NCBI RefSeq assembly: GCF_041053055.1
Contig: NZ_CP163443.1
Span: 9,779,001-9,843,000 of the forward strand
Reading direction: 5' to 3'
From: Streptomyces sp. R41
GTDB taxonomy: Bacteria > Actinomycetota > Actinomycetes > Streptomycetales > Streptomycetaceae
Length of the DNA stretch: 64,000 bases
The notes under the pieces: generated by a model
The model's input: only the letters and a program-made list of their open reading frames with translations
Told to the model about the DNA's origin: nothing
Database searches by the model: none
Translations under genes and position numbers: made by a program
Shown here: positions 43,641-52,400 of the stretch, piece by piece
Position numbering within the stretch: position 1 is the first letter of the stretch
How the letters are laid out: each line of letters begins with the position of its first letter

Positions 43641-45698
43641 TCAGGGGCAGCTGATGCGGGTGTCGCCGGTGTCCGTGGTGCAGGTGTCCGTGTTGGGGCC
43701 GCCGTTGGCGGTGTCGTTGCCGGAGATGTTGTCGACGGTGTTGAGGTTGTCGGTGCCGTAGTTGCCGATCAGGTTGTCGTTGCCGGGGCCGCCGTTCAGG
43801 GTGTCGTTGCCGTAGCCGCCGTCGAGGCGGTCGTTGCCGTATCCGCCGTACACGGTGTCGTTGCCGTAGCTCGCGTTGACGTTGTCGTCTCCGCCGAGGG
43901 CGCAGATCACGTCGTTGCCGAAGGTGCCGTTGAGGGTGTCGTTGCCGCTGGTGCCGATGATGCTGCAGCCGCGGGAGTTGTTGACGGTGGTGGTCCGTGT
44001 GGCGGTGTTGTTGGCGGGGTTCGGGTCGGTCTGGGTGGCGCTGAGCGTGGCCGTGTCGGTGAGGGTGCCGGTGGCGCGGGGCTCGACCACGATTGTCACC
44101 GTGGGGTGGGCGCCGGGGGCGAGGGTGCCCAGGGAGCAGTCCGCGCTGGTGGCGGTGGTGGTGCAGGTGCCCTGGCTCGGGGTGGCCGAGACGACCGAGG
44201 CGGCGGGTCCGGCGAGTGTGTCGGAGAGGACGACGCCGTTGGCAGTGTCGGTGGTGCTGTTGTTGACGGTCATGGTGTAGGTGGCGCGGTCACCGATACT
44301 GACGGTGGTGGGACCGGCCTTGGTGACCGACAGGTCCACGCCGGAGGGCGGCGGGGGCGGCGGGGTGCCGGTGCCCCCCAGGTAGCGGGCCAGGGCGAAG
44401 TCGCTGTTCGGGCCGCCCTGGCCGGCGGCGACGATCTTGCCGTCGGGCTGGAGCGCGATGCCGCGGGCCTGATCGCTGCCGCCGAAGTCGGTGGTCGCCA
44501 GGCCGCCGGTGCCGAAGCCGCCGTCCGGGCTGCCGTTGGTGTTGTACCGCAGGACCGCGAAGTCGCCGCCGGGCCCGTTGCTGCCGGCGACGACGATCCT
44601 CCCGTCGGGCTGCAGCACCACGTCCTGGGCCCCGCCGCCACCCGAGGTGAGGACCCGGCCGGCGTTGCCGAAGGTGGTGTCCAGGCTGCCGTTGACGTTG
44701 TAGCGGGCCAGCGCGAACCTGCCGCTGCTTCCCCCGGCCGCGACGATTCTGCCGTCGGGCTGGACCGTCAGCCCCTCCACGGACTCGTAGTCACCGAAAT
44801 CGGTGCGCTCGATGCCGTCGCCGCTGAAGCTCGTGTCCAAGGTGCCGTTCGCGTTGTAGCGGAGGAGGACGAAGTCGAAGCGGGTCGTCCCCACCTCACC
44901 CCCGACAACGATCTTTCCGTCGGGCTGCAGCGCCAGGGCGCGCGCATCGCCGCCCTCCTCCGGCAACTCCGGCGCCGGGTCGTTGGTCACCATGCCGTCG
45001 CCGCCGCCGAAAGTCTGGTCCGGGGTGCCGTCGTCGTTGTAGCGGGCCAGCGCGACCCCGGCACCGCCATAGCCGACGGCAACGATCTTGCCGTCGCTGG
45101 GCTGCACCGCCACGTCCATGGCCTCTTGCGGGGCGCCGAAGTCGGTGAACACCCGGCCGTCGCCGCCCCCGAAACTGGTGTCCAGGGTGCCATTCGTGTT
45201 GTACCTGGCCACCGTGAACCAGCAACAGTTCTCGTAGCCTTTCCAGCTGCCGCCCACCACGACGATCTTGCCGTCGGGCTGCAGCGCCACGGCGTGGGCT
45301 TCGCTCCACTGGAAATCTGGGTTCATGTTGTTGATGGCGGTCGTCACGGTACCGTCGCCACCGAAACTGGTGTCCAGGGTGCCATCGGCGTTGTGACGGG
45401 CCAGCGCGAAGTCGCTCTCAAATACCGAATAGTCGGCGGAAGCGCCGACAGAGACGATCTTGCCGTCGGACTGCACAGCCACGTCGTTGGCGTGATCGTC
45501 GTCGGCGAAGCTGGTGAGCACCCTGCCGTCGCCGCTGAAGCTGGTATCCAGGTCGCCCGGGGCAGCGGCCGCGGTGCCGGGCAGGGCCAGGACGAGCGCC
45601 AGACCGATGGCCGCCACGACCACGGCCCGGGCCGCCCGTGACCGGCGGCGTCTTCCCCAGTATCGGCGCATCGCCGGTCGCAGATGAGAGGTCAGCAT
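43641..45698 (-). CDS. Exported delta-60 repeat / DUF11 / calcium-binding repeat protein
   Basis: 685 residues from the ATG at 45698 (a second ATG at 45671 is possible). Signal peptide at about 20-48 (AARAVVVAAIGLALVLALPGTAAAA). Then about seven delta-60 beta-propeller units of the type DVAVQ-DGKIV-VG---FALARYN-NGTLDTSF. A proline hinge and one DUF11 domain follow (VDLSVTKAGPTTVSIGDRAT, LSDTLAGPAASV). The C-terminal RTX-like nonapeptide region has repeated GNDTLNGG/GNDRLDGG units. Probably a secreted calcium-binding surface or adhesive protein; enzymatic activity not expected. Confidence 0.9.
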   Translation of the reverse strand: MLTSHLRPAMRRYWGRRRRSRAARAVVVAAIGLALVLALPGTAAAAPGDLDTSFSGDGRVLTSFADDDHANDVAVQSDGKIVSVGASADYSVFESDFALARHNADGTLDTSFGGDGTVTTAINNMNPDFQWSEAHAVALQPDGKIVVVGGSWKGYENCCWFTVARYNTNGTLDTSFGGGDGRVFTDFGAPQEAMDVAVQPSDGKIVAVGYGGAGVALARYNDDGTPDQTFGGGDGMVTNDPAPELPEEGGDARALALQPDGKIVVGGEVGTTRFDFVLLRYNANGTLDTSFSGDGIERTDFGDYESVEGLTVQPDGRIVAAGGSSGRFALARYNVNGSLDTTFGNAGRVLTSGGGGAQDVVLQPDGRIVVAGSNGPGGDFAVLRYNTNGSPDGGFGTGGLATTDFGGSDQARGIALQPDGKIVAAGQGGPNSDFALARYLGGTGTPPPPPPSGVDLSVTKAGPTTVSIGDRATYTMTVNNSTTDTANGVVLSDTLAGPAASVVSATPSQGTCTTTATSADCSLGTLAPGAHPTVTIVVEPRATGTLTDTATLSATQTDPNPANNTATRTTTVNNSRGCSIIGTSGNDTLNGTFGNDVICALGGDDNVNASYGNDTVYGGYGNDRLDGGYGNDTLNGGPGNDNLIGNYGTDNLNTVDNISGNDTANGGPNTDTCTTDTGDTRISCP

Positions 45699-46211
45699 GG
45701 GCCGCAGCTTTGCGACAGACGCACAACAATCCGCCCGTCGCTGGGCCGCGTTGCGCTCACTGGACGCCGGAATCCACCCCCGCGGGTGAGAAACCGTGCC
45801 GAGGGCGGGCGAAATGTCAGTTGAGGACTTATTGCGCCCACGGGGCCAGGCCCGCGGCACCGCCCACTCAAAGACGGAGCCCCGTACGCAGTTGTACGGG
45901 CCCAGGCTTGCCCGGTTGTCACTCCGCTTCCGCCGGCCACGGCTGGACCGCTTCCGCGTACGGCGCGTACCGGTCGGCGCGGCCCGCGGGGTCGTAGTCC
46001 TGGTCGGCGTCCTCTTCGTTCTCGTTGTCGCGCCGGCCGTGGAGGGTGCAGGGCGATGTCCGGGTCGTGGTCCATGTCGCCGGTCAACGCGCCACAGGTC
46101 GGTGACGCTGTGGACCTGCGCCTGGGCCCGGCCCGTGCATGCGCCGCGGCGCCCGCCGGGCCGTAGGCCGATGGGCGCCGTGGTGTGCCAGTCGTGGGTA
46201 CTGGCCGGTGG
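45699..46211. other. Intergenic region with an acidic C-terminus-like scrap
   Basis: On the minus strand RDNENEEDADQDYDPAGRAD, RYAPYAEAVQPWPAEAE ends at 45919 and could be the tail of a small acidic protein. The preceding TGDMDHDPDIALHP is in another frame. No intact gene and no recognised family. Confidence 0.35.
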
Positions 46212-47285
46212 TTAGTTGAGGGTGGGGTAGTCGGTGTAGCCGGTGTGGTTGCCGCCGAAGCTGGTGGCGCGGTCGGGGGTGTTGAAGGGGCCGCCTTGCT
46301 GGAGGCGGGTGGGGAGGTCGGGGTTGGCGAGGAAGAGGCCGCCGTAGGCGATGAGGTCGGCGGTGTTGTCGTCGATCAGTTGGAGCTCTTCGGGGCCGGT
46401 GGGGTTGATGCCGGTGTGGGGGTTGAGGATGAAGGTGGTGGGCCAGGCCTTGCGCAGGCGCAGGGTGAGGTCGCGGATCTCGGGGGCTTCCATCTGGTGG
46501 AGGTAGGCCAGGTTGAGGGGGGCGAGGGCGTCGATGAGTGCGGTGTAGGTGGCGTCGACGTCGGTGCGGTCGGTTTCGTCGATGTCGTTGTAGGGGTTGG
46601 CGGGGGAGATGCGGAAGCCGGTCTTGTCGGCGCCGATGGCGTCGGCGACGGCCTTGGCGGTCTCCACGGCGAAGCGGATGCGGCGTTCGGGGGAGCCGCC
46701 CCAGGCGTCGGTGCGGGTGTTGGCGTTGGGGGCGAGGAACTGGTGGATGAGGTAGCCGTTGGCGCCGTGCAGTTCCACGCCGTCGAAGCCGGCCGCGATG
46801 GCGTTGCGGGCGGCCGTGGCGTAGTCGGCAATCGTTTCGGTGATCTCGTGCTCGGTGAGTTCCTTCGGCGTGACGAAGTCCTGCGGGCCCTGGTGGGTGT
46901 AGACTTGGCCCTTGGCCTGGACCGGGGAGGGGCCGACGGGGGTGAGGCCCATCAGGGTGGGGTGGCCGACGCGGCCGGTGTGCATCAGCTGCAGGTAGAT
47001 GACGCCGCCCTTGGCGTGCACGGCGTCGGTGACGGTGCGCCAGGCGGTGATCTGCTGGTCGGAGTGGATGCCGGGGGTGTCGGGGTAGCCCTGGCCGATC
47101 ACTGACGGCTGGGTGCCCTCGGTGATGATCAGGCCCGCACTGGCGCGCTGGGCGTAGTACTCGGCCATCAGCTCGGTCGCCGACTGGCCGGGGCCGTAGG
47201 CGCGGCTGCGGGTCATCGGTGCCATCACGATGCGGTTGGCGAGGCGCTTGCCGCCCAGTTCGGTCGCTTCGAAGGCCTTCGACAT
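46212..47285 (-). CDS. Old Yellow Enzyme family ene-reductase (second copy)
   Basis: 357 residues from the ATG at 47285 (AAGGA eight bases upstream). LANRIVMAPMTRSRA, LQLMHTGRVGHP, the His/Asn substrate pair in GFDGVELHGANGYLIHQFLA, and AYGGLFLANPDLPTRLQ are the FMN-barrel motifs. It is clearly homologous to, but diverged from, the ene-reductase at 8.2 kb. A TTACTTGTTCGGACAGTAA operator-like site lies 85 bp upstream. The neighbouring TetR gene is co-oriented 293 bp upstream and is a candidate regulator. Confidence 0.93.
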   Translation of the reverse strand: MSKAFEATELGGKRLANRIVMAPMTRSRAYGPGQSATELMAEYYAQRASAGLIITEGTQPSVIGQGYPDTPGIHSDQQITAWRTVTDAVHAKGGVIYLQLMHTGRVGHPTLMGLTPVGPSPVQAKGQVYTHQGPQDFVTPKELTEHEITETIADYATAARNAIAAGFDGVELHGANGYLIHQFLAPNANTRTDAWGGSPERRIRFAVETAKAVADAIGADKTGFRISPANPYNDIDETDRTDVDATYTALIDALAPLNLAYLHQMEAPEIRDLTLRLRKAWPTTFILNPHTGINPTGPEELQLIDDNTADLIAYGGLFLANPDLPTRLQQGGPFNTPDRATSFGGNHTGYTDYPTLN

Positions 47286-47369
47286 GATCATCATCCTTGC
47301 TCGGGAAAGACGGGCCGCCGCACGGGCGGTCCCTGGCGACCGGCCCCGGTGATGCTGCTCCGGAAGCCG

Positions 47370-47389
47370 TTTACTGTCCGAACAAGTAA
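47370..47389 (-). promoter_or_regulatory. Operator-like site before the second ene-reductase
   Basis: Read toward the gene: TTACTTGTTCGGACAGTAAA, an imperfect dyad (TTACTTGT/ACAGTAA). The same site with similar flanks recurs at 51514-51533. Likely binding site for the TetR or MarR protein nearby. Confidence 0.6.
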
Positions 47390-47577
47390 GCCCCATGAAT
47401 CCATTCCCCTGCACACGTGACCCCATCACTTCACGCTGAAATGGGCATGAAACGGCCGCATATTGGACTGCTGGGCCGGGTGGGAGGTGGAAGGGGCCGA
47501 TTGGTTGTCCGAGCAGGGGATGTGCTTCGGAGAACCCGGAAGGAGCCGCTCGAGGGGCCGCTAGGGACGGTCGGACC

Positions 47578-48243
47578 TCAGCTCTGTGTGGGCCCCGCGT
47601 GCACATGGGCACTGAGCTCTTCGTGCGTCGGCGGTGCTGTGAGTGGCCGGGTGCCGTCCGGGCGCAGTCCGTCGACAAAGATGTGCACGTGGCGGGTGGC
47701 GAGGGCGGTGGCCTGTTCCTCGGGGAGGTAGGGCAGGGGGCGGCAGGCCAGGGCCCCGGTGGTGATCAGGTCCACGGGCGTCACATCGGGCCGGATGGCT
47801 CCCTGAGTGCGCGCGTGAGCCAGCAGGTCCTCGAGAACGGGGCCGATCTGGCTCTGGACCTCGACCGCTTCGGGTGTGGTGCCGACAGGGCCGCCGATCA
47901 AGGGGAGCACGAGCGTGTCCCGCTCCTCGACCAGGCGCAGCAGGAACCCCTCAATGCCGGCCAAGGGGTCCTGCGGGGCGGCGTCCAGTGCGTCGCGGGC
48001 GGCCTGGAGTACCAGGGTGAAGCCGTCGAGCACCACCTGCTGGATGAGGGCTTCGCGGTCGGGGAAGCGCCGGTAGAGCGTGGCGATGTTCACTCCGGCG
48101 CGGCGAGCGATCTCGTCCAGCGGCGCGGCGGTGCCCAGTTCGCGAAAGGCGGTGCGGGCGGCGGCGAGTACCTGTGCCCGGTTGCGGGCCGCGTCGGCCC
48201 TCAATCGCGGCGTGCTGCCCTCGCCGGCGGTGCGGGAAGTCAC
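47578..48243 (-). CDS. TetR-family transcriptional repressor
   Basis: 221 residues from a GTG (GAGAGG about 13 bases upstream). The DNA-binding part reads LRADAARNRAQVLAAARTAF, APLDEIARRAGVNIATLYRR, FPDREALIQQVV (about 14-65), and the C-terminal domain contains FLLRLVEERDTLVLPLIGGP. This is the streptomycete TetR group with the A-D--RNR--VL-AAR-AF start that commonly sits beside SDR or ene-reductase genes. It is divergent from an SDR gene and upstream of the ene-reductase, and could repress both. Confidence 0.93.
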   Translation of the reverse strand: MTSRTAGEGSTPRLRADAARNRAQVLAAARTAFRELGTAAPLDEIARRAGVNIATLYRRFPDREALIQQVVLDGFTLVLQAARDALDAAPQDPLAGIEGFLLRLVEERDTLVLPLIGGPVGTTPEAVEVQSQIGPVLEDLLAHARTQGAIRPDVTPVDLITTGALACRPLPYLPEEQATALATRHVHIFVDGLRPDGTRPLTAPPTHEELSAHVHAGPTQS

Positions 48244-48513
48244 CGTGAGCCCGTCCTCTCTCGAACGTGCCGACCTGTCCTGATCGCTGCCGGCCGACGC
48301 ATCGAGATTACGTCAGCGGCACCCCTCGCACCGCATAAGTGAAGGATTTCCTGCGCTTGGTGTACGGTGTCGGTGGATGAGCCCGCCACAGGCGCACGCA
48401 CCGCGAGGACACCTCGGGTACGCACGACGCTCCGGCCGGCCTTCCGTTCGGGCTCCGTAGGCGTCGCCCGCTGTCCCCCCACGTATCCCGAGAGAAGAGA
48501 TGAGGCGTCATCT
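48244..48513. promoter_or_regulatory. Divergent TetR/SDR promoter region
   Basis: 270 bp shared by two divergent genes. Contains AT-richer CGCATAAGTGAAGGA and TGTACGGTGTCGGTGGATGA, but no clear palindromic operator that I can define. Confidence 0.4.
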
Positions 48514-49290
48514 GTGCAGAGGACACGTTTCGAAGGCAAGGCGGCAGTCGTCACCGGCGGCAGCCGTGGGATCGGCGCGGCCGTCGCGCGGCGGCTGGCC
48601 CGCGAGGGCGCGGCGGTGGCGATCGGCTACCGGGGCAACAAGGAGGCGGCGGACGCTCTCGTCGCCGAACTCGACACCGACGGCGGCCGGGCGATCGCCG
48701 TTCAGGCCGACGCCGCCGTCCCAGAGCAGACGGGGGTGCTGATCGAGCGGGCGGTGGCCGAGTTCGGCCGACTGGACGTGCTCGCGTCCTGCGCCGGCAT
48801 CGAGCACTTCGACGCTCTCGAGAAGATCACGCCGGCCGACTTCGACCGCGTCTTCGCGATCAACACACGGGGGCAGCTGTTCGCCGTCCAGCACGCCGTC
48901 GCCCACATGCGCGAGGGCGGCCGGATCGTGCTGACCTCCTCGGTCAGTGCCTCCAAGGCGTTCTTCGGCCACACCCTGTACGCCGCCAGCAAGGCGGCGG
49001 TGGAGTCCATGGTGCTGAACCTGTCCGCCGAACTCGGGCAGAAGGGCATCACCATCAATGCCATCGCTCCCGGCGGTACGGCCACGGACATGGCGGCCGA
49101 GCACGGGGCCAGTTACCAGCACCCCGAACTGGTCGGAAAGCAGGACCTGTCCGAGTGGCTCAACGTCGAGGTCGCGCTGCGACGGCTCGCGCAGCCGGCG
49201 GAGATCGCCGCCGGATACGCGTTCCTCGCCTCCGACGACGCGGCTTACATGACCGGCCGCACCCTGCAGGTCGACGGCGGCATGTTCTAG
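48514..49290 (+). CDS. SDR-family 3-oxoacyl-ACP reductase-like oxidoreductase
   Basis: 258 residues from a GTG with GAGG nine bases upstream. FEGKAAVVTGGSRGIGAAVA carries the cofactor loop (14-21). Catalytic Ser in VLTSSVSASKAFFG, YAASKAAVESMVL supplies Tyr/Lys, and INAIAPGGTATDMAAEHGAS plus GYAFLASDDAAYMTGRTLQV, DGG close the fold. The FabG-like group with broad substrate range. It is divergent from TetR, so it is probably induced together with relief of that repressor. Confidence 0.92.
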   Translation: MQRTRFEGKAAVVTGGSRGIGAAVARRLAREGAAVAIGYRGNKEAADALVAELDTDGGRAIAVQADAAVPEQTGVLIERAVAEFGRLDVLASCAGIEHFDALEKITPADFDRVFAINTRGQLFAVQHAVAHMREGGRIVLTSSVSASKAFFGHTLYAASKAAVESMVLNLSAELGQKGITINAIAPGGTATDMAAEHGASYQHPELVGKQDLSEWLNVEVALRRLAQPAEIAAGYAFLASDDAAYMTGRTLQVDGGMF

Positions 49291-49412
49291 GGACAGCTCG
49301 ACCACCAGGGGGTGACGAACCCGCCCCTTGCCCCCGTCCTGCCCGCAGCCTCGTCCGGAGCACACCACCGAAGAGGCCTGGGCCCCGCTGACATCGGAGA
49401 GTTCCTCACCCC

Positions 49413-50549
49413 ATGCACCAGAGCACCAAGTTCCCTCCCGGCGCCCCCTCCCGGGGTACCCCTCACGATCCCAGTGCGGATCCCGTAGCCGATCACGCGC
49501 GACACGCCAGGCACGTGCTGGTCGACTCCGAGCGTGGCGTTCCCGCTCCGGTGCTCGCCGCGGCCGCCGGCGCCCGCAAGGCGATGCTCGTACCTGTGGT
49601 CACCGCGTTGGCGATCGGCACCGCGTTCGTCGCCGTCTATCTCGCGGCGTTCCACGCGCCGTCAGTGCGTCACCAGCCCTTGGGCATCGCCGCCTCCGAC
49701 AAGGTGGCCGCCCACGCGGAACTCGCCCTCAACAACGCGGCACCCGATGGGTACACCTTCTACCGCTACCCGGATGCCGAGGCCGCTCGCCAGGCCGTCA
49801 CCCACGACAAGGTCCCGGCAGCCCTGGTCGCCGACGGCCGAGGGACGCGTGTTCTGGTGGCCGGGGCGCAGGGACCGTCCACGGTTTCCAGCCTCGCCAC
49901 GGCGATGACGACTGCGGTCGGAAAGCCCGTTCCCGTGAAGGATGTGCTTCCCCTGGCAGCGGGGGACTCGCGCGGACTGTCGGTGTTCTACGCCGCCTTC
50001 GGCGTGGTGCTTGCCGGCTTCCTCTTCGCGGTGTCCTCCTACCAGATCGCTCCGCGCCTGCGGCTCTCGGTTCGCGTCACATCGATGCTGGTCTTCTCCG
50101 CCGCCTCCGGCGTGATGGTGGCACTGATCGCGCACACCGCCCTGAGCGCGCTGCCGGCATCGTTCGCCGTGGTCACCGTCGTGGTGGGCCTGCTGGCCTG
50201 GGCGTCCGCCGCGGCGGCCGGGCTGCTGCTGCGCTTGTTCGGGCCGCTCGGCATGCCAGTGGCCTCGGTCGTTCTACTGATCCTTGGCAACGCCGCCTCC
50301 GGTGGAATCCTGCCGGCCACTTTTCTGCCCGCATGGCTCTCCCCACTGGCTTCGTTCATGCCTCCGGCGGCGGCGGTACGGGGCCTGCGGGGCGCCGCCT
50401 ACTTCCACGACGCGCATCTCAACGGAGCCGTGCTGACCCTGGCCGCATGGGGCTTGGGCTGCCTCGCTCTCCAGTACGTTCTGGACCGAGTTGCCGCCCG
50501 CCGCCCGCCGGTTGGGTCTCCGGGCTCCGTCGTCGGCGTCGGGCACTGA
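49413..50549 (+). CDS. DUF3533/YhgE-like membrane protein
   Basis: 378 residues. One N-terminal helix (KAMLVPVVTALAIGTAFVAV), an extracytoplasmic domain of about 120 residues (PDGYTFYRYPDAEAARQAVT, GTRVLVAGAQGPSTVSSLAT), then five helices (LSVFYAAFGVVLAGFLFAVS, MLVFSAASGVMVALIAHTAL, FAVVTVVVGLLAWASAAAAG, ASVVLLILGNAASGGI, LTLAAWGLGCLALQYVL). This is the ABC-2/DUF3533 type with unknown transport role. The TetR remnant that follows was probably its regulator. Confidence 0.82.
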   Translation: MHQSTKFPPGAPSRGTPHDPSADPVADHARHARHVLVDSERGVPAPVLAAAAGARKAMLVPVVTALAIGTAFVAVYLAAFHAPSVRHQPLGIAASDKVAAHAELALNNAAPDGYTFYRYPDAEAARQAVTHDKVPAALVADGRGTRVLVAGAQGPSTVSSLATAMTTAVGKPVPVKDVLPLAAGDSRGLSVFYAAFGVVLAGFLFAVSSYQIAPRLRLSVRVTSMLVFSAASGVMVALIAHTALSALPASFAVVTVVVGLLAWASAAAAGLLLRLFGPLGMPVASVVLLILGNAASGGILPATFLPAWLSPLASFMPPAAAVRGLRGAAYFHDAHLNGAVLTLAAWGLGCLALQYVLDRVAARRPPVGSPGSVVGVGH

Positions 50550-50550
50550 G

Positions 50551-50793
50551 ATCGAGGGCGGACAGGGGAAGGACCGGCCGGAGACGCTCGAGCCCGAGAC
50601 GCTGCGCCGAGTGATCGAGCGGGCCGTCCGGCACGGTGAGATATCGCCGGACAACCCCGCTCCCGACTTCGGACCGGGGTTCATCATCGGAGCCGCGTAC
50701 GGCCTGGCGGCGATCGAGGACACGGAGGCCGACACCGCCTACCTCATGGGCGTCATGTATGCATCCGTCCTGCCCGTGCTGCTGCGGCGCTGA
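50551..50793 (+). pseudogene. C-terminal remnant of a TetR-family regulator
   Basis: LEPETLRRVIERAVRHGEIS, PDNPAPDFGPGFIIGAAYGL, then TAYLMGVMYASVLPVLLRR. ERA--RGE--PD is the signature of the TetR C-terminal ligand domain. The DNA-binding half is absent: the frame begins right after the DUF3533 stop. Confidence 0.5.
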
Positions 50794-50848
50794 GCCGCGG
50801 CGGTGCCGTGCCGCACCTGTTAGGCGTTGGTGCCTTTTCCTTGGCCGC

Positions 50849-51370
50849 TCAGGTCTCCTGCGACGTGGCGCGGGCGAGACTCTTCTCGATCCGTCCCAGG
50901 ACCTCGATGGCTTCGGCCTGCTGGGCCGGCGTCAGGCCTTCGGCGACGCTGGTCTCGAGGTCCATCCAGACCTGTTCCACGTCGCTGCGCAGGGCGTTGC
51001 TGGCCGCAGTGGGTTCGACGATGGTGACCCGCTTGTCGGTGGTGGAGGGGCGGCGGCGGACGAAGCCCGCATTCTCCAGGCGCCGGATGGTGCGGGTCAT
51101 GGTGGCGGCGTCGGAGCCGAGCAGGCGGACGAGATCGGTCTGCCGCTGGGAACCTCGATCCCACAGCTGCATCATGACCAGCTCCTGGCTGGGGTGGAGG
51201 CCGACGCGGCGAAGTAGTTGGCCGGCCAGCATGCGGTGGAGGCGTGCCACGCGGAAGATCGCGTGATTGATCGCGCCGGCCGCGACGGACTCCGGCATGG
51301 GCACATTCGCCAGTCCCTCGGTGTCGGTTGTCATCGGCCGACGGGCGTCTGGGGTCGTTGGCTCGCTCAT
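50849..51370 (-). CDS. MarR-family transcriptional regulator
   Basis: 173 residues from the ATG at 51370 (GAGGAA upstream). MarR winged helix: INHAIFRVARLHRMLAGQLL, GLHPSQELVMMQLWDRGSQR, QTDLVRLLGSDAATMTRTIR, RLENAGFVRRRPSTTDKRVT, with the D-R-wing in TTDKR. It sits next to an orphan leader resembling that of the second ene-reductase, so it may once have controlled a divergent redox gene. A Cys-based sensor is not present. Confidence 0.92.
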   Translation of the reverse strand: MSEPTTPDARRPMTTDTEGLANVPMPESVAAGAINHAIFRVARLHRMLAGQLLRRVGLHPSQELVMMQLWDRGSQRQTDLVRLLGSDAATMTRTIRRLENAGFVRRRPSTTDKRVTIVEPTAASNALRSDVEQVWMDLETSVAEGLTPAQQAEAIEVLGRIEKSLARATSQET

Positions 51371-51497
51371 GCGTTCCTCGCGTGGCCTGTGCAGTTGATT
51401 GAACAGGTAAAGCGTACAGCTCCGAGGGGTGCGGAGGGGGTGTTGCTGGTCGAGGTGGCGGACTGCCTGCCTGGGGTGGCGTGGGTCACGGGGGAGC

Positions 51498-51590
51498 GGG
51501 ATGGGTTCCTGGGATTTACTTGTTCGGACAGTGAACTGCTCCGGGGCAGCAGGACCCGGGCCAGTCACCAAGAACCCTCACCGGCCAGAT
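51498..51590 (+). promoter_or_regulatory. Orphan promoter/leader homologous to the ene-reductase leader
   Basis: Contains TTTACTTGTTCGGACAGT with flanks (GGGATGGGTTCCTGGG before, GCTCCGGGGCAGCAGGACC after) that align with the leader of the gene at 47.3 kb over about 85 bp. It points right but leads into a sugar-binding-protein remnant, so its own gene is lost. From 51591 to 51857 no gene is seen. Confidence 0.6.
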
Positions 51591-51857
51591 GAATTTTGCA
51601 AGTCACCCCGCCCCGGGAGCGGCCCGAAGCCTCGTCCGGCCGATGCCGAGCGGGCTGGCGACGCCTGCCCGGAATGCGTGGCGCACGGCCACGAGCTCCG
51701 GTCGGCGTGTCGGCGCGCACGGCAGGAGGTGGAGTCCGCGCTGACCATGCTGCGTAAGGGACCAGTGGACCGGCGCCGGTGGGCTGAGTCCACGGAGCAG
51801 GGCTGGCACCGCAGATGCGATGCCGGCCGGTTGTCGCAGTGACGTCGGCCGCCAGGG

Positions 51858-52251
51858 TCAGCGCGTTCCCTTCGCCGCGAACGCGGCAAGGGCGTCGATG
51901 TGTCCTTGGTGATGAAGGCCGGGCCCGTCGGTACGGGCGCGGTGCCGCCGCCGCTGAAATCGCCGTTGGTCTTGTACAACCACAGTGAGTCGACCGCCAA
52001 GTAGCCCTGCAGGTACGGCTGCTGGTCGACGGCGAACTCGACTGAGCCGTCCTGGACGGCCTTGACCAGGTCCTTGTTGAGGTCGAAGGTCGCGACCTTG
52101 GCCTTCGTGCCCGCGTCGGACAGCGACTGCACGGCGGTCAGCGCGATGGGGGCGCCCAGGGCGAGCTGTCCTGCTTGAGCTTGGCGGTGATGGTGGACTT
52201 CACGGACGGCATGTCGGTGCCGTTGACCGGATGTCCGTCTTGCCGCTGAAC
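51858..52251 (-). pseudogene. Sugar ABC transporter substrate-binding protein, C-terminal part
   Basis: The minus strand reads FSGKTDIR, VNGTDMPSVKSTITAKLKQD, then LALGAPIALTAVQSLSDAGT, KAKVATFDLNKDLVKAVQDG, SVEFAVDQQPYLQGYLAVDS and ends DALAAFAAKGTR. This is the C-terminal lobe of a ribose-type periplasmic-binding protein. Three frame changes (near 52225, 52170 and 51905) break it. The missing upstream part continues beyond the tnpB element at 54080-54305. Confidence 0.8.
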
Positions 52252-52400
52252 CGTTCCTAAGGACTGAGCGGGGGTGAGTCCTGTTGCCAGGACCCGTGCT
52301 CAGCCGAACGCCCCGAACGGTGTTGGGCGTTCTGGTCTCCCGCGTTCGCTCCGCGTCCGGGCGGCACGGATCGTGTCCGTGGTCCGGGAATTCGGGGGCG
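52252..52400 (-). ncRNA. Predicted TnpB guide (omega) RNA at the element's right end
   Basis: IS605 TnpB proteins work with an RNA transcribed from the 3' end of tnpB through the right end, followed by a guide from flanking DNA. Here the minus strand gives TGAGC...GCTCA enclosing GTCCTG GCAA CAGGAC (a GNRA tetraloop hairpin, 52265-52302), then the element end. The natural guide would be the first 16-20 bases of the sugar-binding gene, starting near GTTCAGCGGCAAGACGG. The extent is inference. Confidence 0.5.

Noticed and set aside
43632..45641. 669-codon plus-strand open frame
   Set aside because: Antisense shadow of the delta-60 repeat gene, which has a signal peptide and recognisable repeats.
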